Source of the DNA: JANQKX01 sp039028695
GTDB taxonomy: Bacteria > Pseudomonadota > Alphaproteobacteria > Kiloniellales > Kiloniellaceae
Reading direction: 5' to 3'
Length of the DNA: 15,541 nt
Assembly: GCA_039028695.1 (NCBI GenBank)
Contig: JBCCHN010000124.1
Span: forward strand, 1-15,541
Below are positions 1 to 8,057 of the stretch, piece after piece. Position 1 is the stretch's first letter. Each line of letters starts with the position of its first letter. The position numbers and the translations under genes are program-made. The notes beneath the pieces are model-generated. The model was not told where the DNA came from and made no database searches. It was given only the letters and a program-made list of their open reading frames with translations.

Positions 1-164
1 GCCCGAGAGCGTCCGACCTAGGCTTTTTCTTCTTTGGAGGCGATCACGGGTCCAAAGAACCGTTCACTCGCCACTTAGGCTCCGCCCGCTGCGCGGCGTA
101 TTTCAGCATAGGCTGGAACCATAGCCGTTCCCGTTTTGACGATTGCGTCAAAACAGGATCCGCT
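1..164. other. Left-edge intergenic segment, no convincing gene
   Basis: No open frame here looks like a known protein. On the minus strand a short frame of 18 codons (GTG start, reading ASERFFGPVIASKEEKA after the start residue, TAG stop) lies at about 34-87. It could be a C-terminal remnant or chance. The segment ends in the hairpin at 133-154. The element may be part of a dispersed repeat family, which needs a genome-wide search. Confidence 0.35.
133..154. repeat. Perfect 9-bp inverted repeat (hairpin) downstream of chpT
   Basis: The arms GTTTTGACG (133-141) and CGTCAAAAC (146-154) are exact reverse complements around a 4-nt loop. It lies 10 nt beyond the stop of the minus-strand chpT gene, so it could act as a 3' end structure. 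There is no T run after it on either strand, so it is not a classic intrinsic terminator. Hairpins of this look are often dispersed intergenic repeats in alphaproteobacteria. One copy cannot show that. Confidence 0.6.
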
Positions 165-800
165 CTAAAGCCGCGCGACGACGGCGATGCTTTCACCCTC
201 GCCAGGCTCGACCGTGACATCACCGCCCAGGCGGCGGGCGACCAGGCGGGTGAAGAAGCCGTGCACGTTGCGGGGCGTGAGGTCTTCGATGGCCACATCA
301 TCGACCAGACCGATTTCGCTTTCCGGGCGTAAGGCACAGCCCAGGCCCTCGGCCGTGACCCGGGCGGCAAAGCCGCCGCCTTGAGGTGCCAGAGCCAGAG
401 AGAGGCGGCCGCCGCGGGGCAGGGTCTCCTCGGCCAAGGCGATCATGTTGAGCAAGAGCTTGCCCAGACCATCGGGTGCCCCTTCCAGGGTCAGGTTCGG
501 ATCCCAGTCCATCTTGGCCTTGGTGTTGGCCAAAAGGCCGTCGGCCAACTCGCGGATTTCGGAAATGCCCAGGCCCCCCCGGGATCCGGCCATGCCATAG
601 GCCATGCGGTAGAACTGTAGGGAGCGAGCGGCCTGCCGGGCGCTATCGGCGACCAGGCCCAGGGCCTCGTCTGCCATGTCAAAATCTTCGTCTTCCAGCA
701 TTTCCATGCCGTTGTTGACGGCGCCCACCGGGCCCACTACGTCGTGACACAAGCGCGATGCCACCAGCTCTAATACCCGCATATCGATCTGAAATTCCAT
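165..800 (-). CDS. chpT: Histidine phosphotransferase ChpT-like protein
   Basis: This 211-residue protein resembles ChpT, the phosphotransferase that passes phosphate from the hybrid kinase CckA to CtrA and CpdR in alphaproteobacterial cell-cycle control (family knowledge). The sequence shows the helical histidine-phosphotransfer motif SRLCHDVVGPVGAVNNGME, with the predicted phospho-accepting His at residue 19. A degenerate GHKL-ATPase-like C-terminal half follows, ending in a region with GFFTRLVARRLGG. An upstream in-frame codon would add 19 residues. The ATG at 800 was preferred because it places the His motif where ChpT proteins have it and has a GGGGA purine stretch just upstream. The gene is monocistronic here and divergent from the DUF3553 gene. 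Confidence in the family is high; the exact start is less certain. Confidence 0.88.
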   Translation of the reverse strand: MEFQIDMRVLELVASRLCHDVVGPVGAVNNGMEMLEDEDFDMADEALGLVADSARQAARSLQFYRMAYGMAGSRGGLGISEIRELADGLLANTKAKMDWDPNLTLEGAPDGLGKLLLNMIALAEETLPRGGRLSLALAPQGGGFAARVTAEGLGCALRPESEIGLVDDVAIEDLTPRNVHGFFTRLVARRLGGDVTVEPGEGESIAVVARL

Positions 801-1015
801 TTTTCCCCGCTTAACTTGCAACAATCGCTCTTTCAACCCAGGTCTCCGGCAAATCAATTCCCGGTCGCCCTGGCCTAGGCTGTCCTATCCAAAACACTGG
901 AAACAAAGGACAATGCCGAGACGTAAATTCCCCGTGATCTTCGGTACCATGTCGCATCGCCCCCGCTCCATGTCGTATTGAGTATTTGTGTGTCTACCCC
1001 CTTCTTATAGATTGA

Positions 1016-1043
1016 TGGTGATTTTGCGAACAAAAGATCACCA
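1016..1043. repeat. Strong hairpin with CGAA loop in the chpT/DUF3553 intergenic region
   Basis: TGGTGAT (1016-1022) pairs with ATCACCA (1037-1043), and TTTG (1023-1026) pairs with CAAA (1031-1034). This gives an 11-bp stem with a 2-nt AG bulge and a CGAA loop. No T run follows on either strand, so it is unlikely to be an intrinsic terminator. It could be a leader structure of the DUF3553 transcript or a protein-binding dyad. Confidence 0.55.
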
Positions 1044-1194
1044 CCGCACCGAAGCGGAGCGAACTGCGGCTTGAAATAATAAATAATAACAATATCTTAA
1101 ACGCGAGGCTCCACGCTCTTGTCGCCGCAGAACGGGGTTTGAGGTCTTGGGTAAAAGGATTTTGCGCCTGGCATACCGGCGCGACTCGGCGATC

Positions 1195-1201
1195 AAAGGA
1201 G
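1195..1201 (+). promoter_or_regulatory. Ribosome binding site fixing a TTG start
   Basis: AAAGGAG ends 7 nt before the TTG at 1209. This spacing is ideal for TTG and too long (16 nt) for the alternative GTG at 1218, so it decides the start of the DUF3553 gene. Confidence 0.7.
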
Positions 1202-1208
1202 AAAGAGG

Positions 1209-1394
1209 TTGTTTGAGGTGGACATCGTGCCGGGGAGCTTGGTCCTTCATCCAGGTAAGCCAGAATGGGGCTTGGGTCAGGTCCAGTCTGTGATCGAGCA
1301 GCGCGTCACGGTTAATTTTGAGCATGCGGGAAAACTGTTAATTCACGCCGACAAGGTTGATCTTCAGGTGGTTTCGGCGGAAAAGATGGACTAA
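1209..1394 (+). CDS. DUF3553 domain protein
   Basis: A 61-residue cytoplasmic protein with the DUF3553 signature HPGKPEWGLGQVQS followed by RVTVNFEHAGK. The family is small, mainly alphaproteobacterial and of unknown function. It resembles the CarD/UvrD-tail-like beta folds that start with a 'G..V.HP..G.G.V' pattern, which suggests protein or nucleic-acid contacts; that is inference. The full domain is present, so the gene is not truncated. The start is TTG, chosen from the AAAGGAG site 7 nt upstream. It lies 141 nt before the formate dehydrogenase operon on the same strand, with no obvious terminator between, so read-through is possible but a functional link is not evident. Confidence 0.8.
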   Translation: MFEVDIVPGSLVLHPGKPEWGLGQVQSVIEQRVTVNFEHAGKLLIHADKVDLQVVSAEKMD

Positions 1395-1535
1395 GCAAAG
1401 GACCGGCGGGCGGATCGCACGGTTTCGTTGCGGATGTGGGTCATAAAAATAATCGGTCGCCCCTGGGTTTGAACGGGCTCAAGTAGACCCGGTGAGGGGT
1501 AAAACCGGTCAGGGTAAACGAGGAAAGCAGTCAAG

Positions 1536-3233
1536 ATGCCTGAAAGTGCCATAGGGAATCAGAGAAACCATCCGGGATCGGGCCGGCGGAAGGCTCCGAT
1601 CTTCAATAAGGGCCGCCAGGTTGATCCGGTTGATCTCGCCGACATCACCGCTCTTTTGGGAGATCGCCCGCGCCGCAGGGATCACCTCATCGAATATTTG
1701 CATCTGATCCAGGACAAATTCGGTTGCCTCTCGGCGGGCCACCTGCAGGCTCTGTCGGACGATTTGCAGCTGCCCATGGCCGAAGTTTACGAGGTCGCGA
1801 GCTTTTATGCCCACTTCGACATTATATTAGACGGCGAGGCCAAGCCCGCGCCCTTGACCATCCGGGTCTGCGATTCGCTGACCTGCGAGATGATGGGGGC
1901 GCAAAAGCTTCTGGCCGAGCTACCCCACGAGTTGGGCCAAGACGTCCGGGTGGTGCGGGCGCCCTGCATGGGCCGCTGCGATACGGCGCCGGTGGCCGAG
2001 GTGGGTCACAACCACGTGGATCATGCCACGACTCAGAGCCTGACGGAGACGGCCAAGGCGGGCAAAACCCATCCCGAGATCCCCGATTACAAGAGTTTCG
2101 AAGACTACGTGGCCGACGGCGGATACCAGCTTTTGAAAGACTGTTATGCCGGCAAGCACCAGCCCGACGATCTGGTTCAGCTGATGCAGGGATCGGGCTT
2201 GAGAGGTCTGGGCGGCGCCGGTTTTCCGACCGGCTTGAAGTGGAAGTTCGTGCGACAGGAGGCCAAGCCGCGCCTGATGGCGATCAACGGAGACGAAGGC
2301 GAGCCGGGCACCTTTAAGGACCGCTACTACCTGGAGCGGGATCCGCACCGCTTTTTGGAGGGCATGCTAGTGGCCGCCTGGGTCGGTGAAGTGGACGCCG
2401 TCTATATCTATATGCGTGACGAATACCCGGCGGTTCTAAAGATCCTGGCTAAGGAGATTGCCCGGGTCGAGGCCGAGGGCCTGGCCGACGGCCGGGTTAT
2501 CGAGCTGCGGCGGGGAGCCGGCGCTTATATCTGTGGCGAAGAATCGGCCATGCTGGAATCCATCGAAGGCAAGCGAGGCCTACCCAGGCACAAGCCGCCT
2601 TATCCCACCCAGGTGGGGATCTTCGGCAAACCCAGTCTGATCCATAATGTGGAAACGGTCTATTGGGTCCGTGAGATCGTCGAAAAAGGGCCCGAATGGT
2701 TTACCAGCCACGGCCGTCACGATCGCAAGGGCCTGCGGTCCTTTTCCGTCTCGGGCCGGGTGAAGGAGCCGGGTGTAAAGCTGGCGCCGGCCGGGATCAC
2801 GATCAGGGAATTGATCGAGGAATATTGCGGCGGAATGGCCGACGGGCACAGCTTTAAGGGCTACCTACCCGGCGGGGCCTCCGGCGGTATCCTGCCCGCT
2901 TCCAAGGACGATATTCCCCTGGATTTCGATACTTTGCAGCCCCATGGCTGTTTTATCGGCTCCGCGGCCGTTGTCGTCCTTTCGCATCATGACAACATTA
3001 AGGATGTTGCGCTAAATCTTATGCGGTTTTTCGAGGATGAGAGTTGCGGGCAGTGTACGCCCTGCCGAAACGGCACGGAAAAGGCGGTCAATATGATGTG
3101 CGGGGCCAAGTGGAACATCCCGCTCTTAAAGGAGCTGTCGACCGTGATGATGGATGCCTCCATTTGCGGCCTGGGCCAGGCCGCTCCTAATCCCTTGCTC
3201 AGTGCCATTAAGCATTTCCCGGAGGATCTGTAA
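1536..3233 (+). CDS. NAD-dependent formate dehydrogenase beta subunit (NuoE-NuoF fusion)
   Basis: This 565-residue diaphorase subunit transfers electrons from the formate-oxidising alpha subunit to NAD+. Residues of about 30-160 form a NuoE/FdsG-like thioredoxin fold; Cys112, Cys117, Cys144 and Cys148 (CDSLTC and CMGRC) would bind a [2Fe-2S] cluster. From about residue 185 it is NuoF/FdsB-like. GLRGLGGAGFPTG (221-233) and NGDEGEPGTFKDR (251-263) form the NADH/FMN site. Cys504, Cys507, Cys510 and Cys544 (CGQCTPC then a distal Cys) would bind a [4Fe-4S] cluster. FdsG and FdsB are separate proteins in Fds-type enzymes; the fused form and its size match the beta subunit of two-subunit enzymes such as Methylorubrum extorquens FDH1. 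GAGGAAAG lies 8 nt before the ATG. The stop is 1 nt from the next start, so the two genes are cotranscribed. Confidence 0.9.
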   Translation: MPESAIGNQRNHPGSGRRKAPIFNKGRQVDPVDLADITALLGDRPRRRDHLIEYLHLIQDKFGCLSAGHLQALSDDLQLPMAEVYEVASFYAHFDIILDGEAKPAPLTIRVCDSLTCEMMGAQKLLAELPHELGQDVRVVRAPCMGRCDTAPVAEVGHNHVDHATTQSLTETAKAGKTHPEIPDYKSFEDYVADGGYQLLKDCYAGKHQPDDLVQLMQGSGLRGLGGAGFPTGLKWKFVRQEAKPRLMAINGDEGEPGTFKDRYYLERDPHRFLEGMLVAAWVGEVDAVYIYMRDEYPAVLKILAKEIARVEAEGLADGRVIELRRGAGAYICGEESAMLESIEGKRGLPRHKPPYPTQVGIFGKPSLIHNVETVYWVREIVEKGPEWFTSHGRHDRKGLRSFSVSGRVKEPGVKLAPAGITIRELIEEYCGGMADGHSFKGYLPGGASGGILPASKDDIPLDFDTLQPHGCFIGSAAVVVLSHHDNIKDVALNLMRFFEDESCGQCTPCRNGTEKAVNMMCGAKWNIPLLKELSTVMMDASICGLGQAAPNPLLSAIKHFPEDL

Positions 3234-3234
3234 G

Positions 3235-6015
3235 ATGCCCGACGGTTCCCAAGCCAAGTCCATCACCTTTACTCTGAACGGCAAAGAAGCCAAGGCCTTT
3301 GCCGGTGAAACCATCTGGCAGGTGGCTCAGCGGGATGGGGTGGAGATCCCCCATCTGTGCTATTCGCCCGAGCCGGGTTATCGCTCCGATGGCAATTGCC
3401 GGGCTTGCATGGTGGAAATCGAGGGCGAGCGGGTTCTGGCGGCGTCGTGCGTGCGCCAACCTGCCGAGGGCATGGTGGTCAATACGGCGACCGAGCGGGC
3501 CAAAAAAGCGCGCGAGATGGTCTTTGAGCTTTTGGTAGCCGATCAGCCAAAGCAGGAAACCGCCCACGATCCGGAGTCCAGATTCTGGAATTGGGCGAGC
3601 GACCTTGGGGTGACCGAAAGCCGTTTTCCCGCCCGCGCCCATGTCGAGGCGGATTCCACCCATCCCTCCATCGCGGTCAACCTGGATGCCTGTATTCAAT
3701 GTAACCTCTGTGTGCGGGCCTGTCGCGAGGTTCAGGTCAACGACGTGATCGGTTTGGCCTATCGGGGCGGCAGTGCCAAGATTGTCTTCGATTTTGATAC
3801 GGGCATGGGCGACAGCACCTGTGTGGCCTGCGGCGAATGTGTTCAGGCATGTCCCACCGGCGCGCTCATGGAAGCCAACTTGTTGGACGAGGCCGGGACT
3901 CGCACGGTCTTTTCCGATCGTACGGTGGACAGCCTGTGCCCATTCTGTGGGGTCGGCTGCCAAACCACGGTGCATGTCAAGGATGACAAGATCGTTGCCG
4001 TCGACGGTCGTGACGGACCGGCGAACGAGCAGCGCCTCTGCGTCAAGGGCCGTTTCGGCTTCGACTATATTCACCATCCCCATCGCCTGACCAAGCCCCT
4101 GATTCGCCGGGACGACGCGCCCAAGGCGTGGGATGTGGAGATGCGCGACGGCGACGAAGGAAAGATCTTCCGGGAAGCGACCTGGGAGGAGGCTTTGGAC
4201 AAGGCCGCCGAGGGCTTGAATAAAACCTTGCGGGAGATAGGGCCGCAAGGTCTGGCGGGCTTCGGCTCTGCAAAGGGCTCGAACGAGGAAGCTTATCTCT
4301 TCCAGAAGCTGGTGCGCACCGGTTTTCGCACCAACAATGTGGACCACTGTACCCGCTTATGCCACGCTTCCTCGGTGGCCGCCCTGATGGAAACGGTGGG
4401 CTCGGGCGCCGTCTCGGCCCCCTTTACCGCGGCAGATGATGCGGAGTGTATAATCGTGATCGGCGCCCGCCCGGCGCAAAACCACCCAGTCGCGGCTACT
4501 TACTTGAAACAGGCGGCCAAAAGGGGCGCCAAGCTGATTATCATGGACCCTCGCGGGCAAGCGTTGAGCCGGTACGCCCACTGGTCGCTCCGGTTTACGC
4601 CTGGCCGGGACGTGGCGCTGTTGAATGCCATGATCCATACCATCGTGGAGGAAAAGCTTTACGACGAGCAGTACGTTCAGGCCAATACGGACGGATTCGA
4701 GGACTTGTGCGAAACGATCAATGCCTTCTCGCCTGAGGCCATGGAGGAGGTTTGCGGTATCGATGCAAAGACCATCCGGGATGTAGCCCGTTGCTATGCC
4801 ACTTCCGAAACCTCAATCATCTTTTGGGGCATGGGCGTGTCCCAGCACGTGCACGGCACCGATAACGCCCGTTGCCTGATCACCCTTGCCCTGATCACCG
4901 GGCAGGTAGGCCGCCCCGGCACCGGCCTGCATCCCTTGCGCGGCCAGAACAACGTGCAGGGCGCCTCCGACGCCGGTCTCATCCCCATGGTCTATCCCGA
5001 TTACCGCTCGGTGGAGGCCGAGGAGATCCGCCAGTCCATGGAGGACTTTTGGGGCATGGAGCTGGATCCCAAACGGGGCCTGACAGTAGTGGAGATCATC
5101 AACGCGATCTTAGACGACCAGATCAGGGCGATGTACATCCAAGGTGAAAATCCGGCCATGTCCGATCCGGATCAAGCTCATGCGCGCCAGGCGTTGGCGA
5201 AGCTAGACCATCTGGTCGTACAAGACATCTTCATGACGGAAACGGCATGGTATGCGGATGTGATCCTTCCGGCCGGTGCTCATGCGGAAAAGGACGGCAC
5301 CTTTACCAATACAAACCGTCAGGTCCAGTTGGCCCGCGCGGCCGTGCCGCCACCCGGCGAAGCCAGAGATGATTGGGATCTGATCCAGGAGATCGCCAAT
5401 CGGATGGGTCTAAACTGGACCTATAGCCATCCCAAGGATATCTTTGCGGAGATGGCCCAGGTCATGCCGTCGCTCAACAACATCACCTGGGAGCGCCTGG
5501 AGGCCGAGGATGCGGTCACCTACCCTTGCGACGATCCCGGTCAGCCCGGCAACGAGATCATATTTACGGAAGGCTTCCCCACGGCCAGCGGTCGGGGCAA
5601 GATCGTGCCCGCCAGTTTGGTGCCGCCCGATGAGTTGCCGGACAAGGACTATCCCATGGTGCTGACCACCGGGCGCCTGCTGGAGCATTGGCACACCGGC
5701 GCCATGACCCGCCGAGCGTCCAATTTGGATGCCTTGGAGCCCGAGGCCATCGTGTCTCTCAACCGGGCGGATCTGAAGCGTATGGGCCTGGGGGCCGGGG
5801 ATTGGGTTCGCGTGGCGACGCGGCGCGGCGCCATTGAGCTAAAAACCCGCGCTGATCGGGAAATGCCCGAGGGCATGCTCTTCATCCCCTTCTGCTTTGC
5901 GGAGGCCGCCGCGAATATGCTAACCAACCCTCAGCTCGATCCCTTCGGCAAGATCCCGGAATTCAAATTCTGCGCGGCCAAGATCGAGCCCTTGAAGCAG
6001 GTCGCGGCAGAGTAG
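3235..6015 (+). CDS. NAD-dependent formate dehydrogenase alpha (catalytic) subunit
   Basis: This 926-residue cytoplasmic molybdopterin oxidoreductase should oxidise formate to CO2. Its domains, in order: a [2Fe-2S] ferredoxin domain (Cys42, 55, 58, 72); a two-cluster ferredoxin domain (CIQCNLCVRAC at 153-163 and CVACGECVQAC at 196-206); a [4Fe-4S] motif CPFCGVGC at 235-242 with Cys269 and Lys271; then the bis-MGD catalytic region. HCTRLCH places Cys376 as the probable metal ligand, with the adjacent His377. The enzyme is thus a Cys type, not a selenocysteine type. There is no Cys between residues 72 and 153, so the His-Cys3 cluster motif found in NuoG and FdsA is absent. The ATG was chosen because GGAGG lies 9 nt upstream; a longer in-frame extension overlaps the preceding gene. 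Mo versus W cannot be decided from sequence. No fdhD or fdsD gene is present in the window. Confidence 0.92.
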   Translation: MPDGSQAKSITFTLNGKEAKAFAGETIWQVAQRDGVEIPHLCYSPEPGYRSDGNCRACMVEIEGERVLAASCVRQPAEGMVVNTATERAKKAREMVFELLVADQPKQETAHDPESRFWNWASDLGVTESRFPARAHVEADSTHPSIAVNLDACIQCNLCVRACREVQVNDVIGLAYRGGSAKIVFDFDTGMGDSTCVACGECVQACPTGALMEANLLDEAGTRTVFSDRTVDSLCPFCGVGCQTTVHVKDDKIVAVDGRDGPANEQRLCVKGRFGFDYIHHPHRLTKPLIRRDDAPKAWDVEMRDGDEGKIFREATWEEALDKAAEGLNKTLREIGPQGLAGFGSAKGSNEEAYLFQKLVRTGFRTNNVDHCTRLCHASSVAALMETVGSGAVSAPFTAADDAECIIVIGARPAQNHPVAATYLKQAAKRGAKLIIMDPRGQALSRYAHWSLRFTPGRDVALLNAMIHTIVEEKLYDEQYVQANTDGFEDLCETINAFSPEAMEEVCGIDAKTIRDVARCYATSETSIIFWGMGVSQHVHGTDNARCLITLALITGQVGRPGTGLHPLRGQNNVQGASDAGLIPMVYPDYRSVEAEEIRQSMEDFWGMELDPKRGLTVVEIINAILDDQIRAMYIQGENPAMSDPDQAHARQALAKLDHLVVQDIFMTETAWYADVILPAGAHAEKDGTFTNTNRQVQLARAAVPPPGEARDDWDLIQEIANRMGLNWTYSHPKDIFAEMAQVMPSLNNITWERLEAEDAVTYPCDDPGQPGNEIIFTEGFPTASGRGKIVPASLVPPDELPDKDYPMVLTTGRLLEHWHTGAMTRRASNLDALEPEAIVSLNRADLKRMGLGAGDWVRVATRRGAIELKTRADREMPEGMLFIPFCFAEAAANMLTNPQLDPFGKIPEFKFCAAKIEPLKQVAAE

Positions 6016-6064
6016 GGTTGGCCAAGCTGAATTTGCCCGGGTTTTTTTGAGAAGGGCCTTGGGT

Positions 6065-7627
6065 CTATCTCTGGATGCCTGGTATGGACTGGTCGGGCTC
6101 GGAAGCGCCAGCCTGTCTGGCGTCGCGCGAGTTCCGCAGGACATATTTTGGCAGCAGGATGATGCTCATGAGGAGGCACATCCAGCCCAGGTTGGAATAA
6201 ATCGTCACCGAAAAGATGCTGCGGATCGCGAATATTAACGCCAGGGTCAAGCCGAGGGCGCACAGGGAGGCCTTGCGGTTGCGCGCGGCAATATCCTCGG
6301 TTGGTTTGGGAGGGGCGCCGAAAGTTCTTTTTGGGACAAAGCCAAAGAGCAGGACCCCAATGCCCATGACAATTACCAACATGCCGACGGCGCCGGTGGC
6401 GGTCAGGATTTCGAAATAGGCAGAATGGGCGTAGGTGCCGATTTTTTGAGAAAAGACGCCCCCTCTCGAGGATTTTTGGACCTGGACCGTATCCAGGCCG
6501 GTGCCGAAAATCGGGTTACGCGCAAAAATCTCCGCGCTATCAGCGATCAGCTCTGCGCGATGCGAGAAACTGGACTCCCTGTAATCGGACGGCTTAAAAG
6601 CCTGATCGCCGGTGATCTTATAGAGGAGATAGAGAAGTCGGTTCGTGGTGGGGTTTTTTTCCAACGTTGCGGCAAAGCTTTTTTGATCGCCGAACTCCGC
6701 TACCGCCACTACTGTCCCCATGGCGCCCAAAACGCAAAAAATCGATGCCCAGATCAGACCTCTTATCTTATACCTGAGTACCAGGGTTAGAAAAAACATA
6801 CACACGCCGATCAGAACCACGACCACGGCCCCACGGGAGCCGGAAAAGGACACGCAAATGAGCTGGGGGAAAAGAAAGGCGATCGCCAAAAAACTCCCCG
6901 CCTTGGTTCGGGCGCAGAGGATGTAAAAAAGTGTGCACACGAAGGTCAGCGCCATGGCAAAACCATATTCATTGGCGTTGAGCAAGGGGCCGGCTATTCG
7001 GGTTGTCGTAGGGCGCAGGACATTGCCGGTTTTCTGCAGGAAATCATCGTAAAAGACGAAGGTTAAAACCGCCAAGAGAGATCCGGCGGCTACGTATCCC
7101 GCCAGCAGCAGGGTCTGATCATTTTTTTCCTTAGCCATCACATGGATGATGATCAGAGGAATCAGGGATAAAAATATGGATTGCAGGCGATCCCAGGAAA
7201 TATCGGGAGCAAGAGAATACAATATTGAAAGGGCGGCCAGGCCGATCCAAAGGAAAAACATGAAGAATGAACTTCGAAAAACAAAGTTCACGCATTCTCT
7301 AAAATAAAAAATCCCGCAGATTCCACAAATAATTGCAAATAATCGCGATGTATAATAGGCGTAGGGAATGCCCCAGTCGAAGGTGATCAAGACCATTGCC
7401 GGTGCGATAAAGACGATTAGCCGCAAGATCCCACTTTGTGCCTTAGAGCTCGCAGCGGGACGGGGGATAGGGTTTAGGCCATCTCCTTGATCCACCCGAG
7501 CCGGACCCGCAGCGCCAGGATCCATTGTACCTGCACCCATGCGATCGAGACCCTGCGATGGGGCGGCGGTGCCGGGGCTTTCGATGGGCCGCCTTATGCC
7601 GATATCCGTCATATAATTTTGGCTCAT
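6065..7627 (-). CDS. O-antigen ligase/polymerase family membrane protein (Wzy_C/RfaL-like)
   Basis: About 520 residues with some 10-12 hydrophobic segments from residue 65 onward. The PF04932-type features are NANEYG (217-222), SGSRGA (262-267) and a long periplasmic loop near residues 310-405. That loop holds the HRAELI...FGTGLD stretch and the conserved AHSAYFE motif, whose His is typical of the family. Such proteins polymerise or ligate undecaprenyl-linked glycans at the periplasmic face. Given the neighbouring export operon, a role as EPS polymerase is likely (inference). The gene converges on the formate dehydrogenase with 49 nt between. The start is uncertain: TTG 7633, ATG 7627 and ATG 7612 are all open and none has a good ribosome site. 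The first 60 residues are Pro/Gly/Ala-rich, so a later start (for example 7540 or 7525) is possible. Confidence 0.8.
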   Translation of the reverse strand: MSQNYMTDIGIRRPIESPGTAAPSQGLDRMGAGTMDPGAAGPARVDQGDGLNPIPRPAASSKAQSGILRLIVFIAPAMVLITFDWGIPYAYYTSRLFAIICGICGIFYFRECVNFVFRSSFFMFFLWIGLAALSILYSLAPDISWDRLQSIFLSLIPLIIIHVMAKEKNDQTLLLAGYVAAGSLLAVLTFVFYDDFLQKTGNVLRPTTTRIAGPLLNANEYGFAMALTFVCTLFYILCARTKAGSFLAIAFLFPQLICVSFSGSRGAVVVVLIGVCMFFLTLVLRYKIRGLIWASIFCVLGAMGTVVAVAEFGDQKSFAATLEKNPTTNRLLYLLYKITGDQAFKPSDYRESSFSHRAELIADSAEIFARNPIFGTGLDTVQVQKSSRGGVFSQKIGTYAHSAYFEILTATGAVGMLVIVMGIGVLLFGFVPKRTFGAPPKPTEDIAARNRKASLCALGLTLALIFAIRSIFSVTIYSNLGWMCLLMSIILLPKYVLRNSRDARQAGASEPDQSIPGIQR

Positions 7628-7656
7628 TCGCAAACAGTTACGGGTCGTGCCGGCGC

Positions 7657-7673
7657 GCCAACACGGAGTTGGC
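7657..7673. repeat. 6-bp inverted repeat upstream of the ligase-like gene
   Basis: GCCAAC (7657-7662) and GTTGGC (7668-7673) surround ACGGA. It sits about 30 nt upstream of the proposed minus-strand start and could be part of its 5' leader. The stem is short, so it may be chance. Confidence 0.3.
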
Positions 7674-7750
7674 CTGGTGATGGACGCCTTTGAACGGCCA
7701 AGCCAGCGCTTATAACCATCAATCGCTCTCCCTCAGGGGTAAGCCTATCG

Positions 7751-7834
7751 ATCCAAATTGGTTAATCCAAGGCTCCTCATCCAAGGCCCGTAATCCAAGC
7801 TCGGAAGTTTGGTCTGGTCAATCCAAGTCTAGTG
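7751..7834. repeat. Phased ATCCAA(G) array with exact 14-bp period
   Basis: ATCCAA begins at 7751, 7765, 7779, 7793 and 7821, each step being 14 bp or 28 bp. The unit expected at 7807 is degenerate (GTTTGG). The last four intact copies read ATCCAAG; the other 7-8 bases of each unit are not conserved. Conserved cores at fixed spacing with variable filler suggest serial protein-binding sites rather than a slippage repeat. It is 120-210 bp upstream of the minus-strand ligase-like gene. Confidence 0.7.
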
Positions 7835-7841
7835 GATTGAC
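7817..7841. repeat. Perfect 9-bp inverted repeat GTCAATCCA / TGGATTGAC
   Basis: The arms at 7817-7825 and 7833-7841 are exact reverse complements around the 7-nt spacer AGTCTAG. The left arm contains the last ATCCAA copy of the phased array, so the two structures share a core. It could be an operator or an RNA hairpin. Confidence 0.6.
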
Positions 7842-8057
7842 GTTAAATTTAATTTTACCGTGTGAAAGGACAAAGGCCCCTTCATCGCCATGGCCTACTA
7901 ATAAATACTAGTGAATAAACAAAAGAACGCCAGCTTAGATAATACCAATCAGAACTTCATGGCCCCCAGTCGGGCATTGGACGATTTTGGATCCAGCCGC
8001 CTGAGCAAGGTGGCGATTCGCTGGACCATCCGAAAGAGCAGGTTAAGGCCAGATCAG

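Larger units (their letters stand above)
801..1208. other. Intergenic region between divergent chpT and DUF3553 genes
   Basis: About 400 nt without a credible gene. It must hold the promoters of the two divergent genes, but no clear sigma70 pair or TTAA-N7-TTAA CtrA box is visible. The main structure is the hairpin at 1016-1043. The last 14 nt carry the ribosome binding site of the DUF3553 gene. Confidence 0.5.

Noticed and set aside
3208..4347. 379-codon minus-strand frame opposite the formate dehydrogenase alpha gene
   Set aside because: It is the antisense shadow of a clearly conserved GC-rich gene and shows no domain of its own.
6021..6061. Bidirectional terminator between the formate dehydrogenase and ligase-like genes
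   Set aside because: There is a run of seven T at 6042-6048 after CCCGGG, but no stem with a proper loop precedes it.
7751..7834. CRISPR array
   Set aside because: The conserved core is only 6-7 bp with 7-8 bp filler, far below repeat and spacer lengths, and no cas genes are present.
7690..7911. 73-codon open frame over the ATCCAA array
   Set aside because: It owes its openness to the repeated sequence, has no ribosome site and matches no family.
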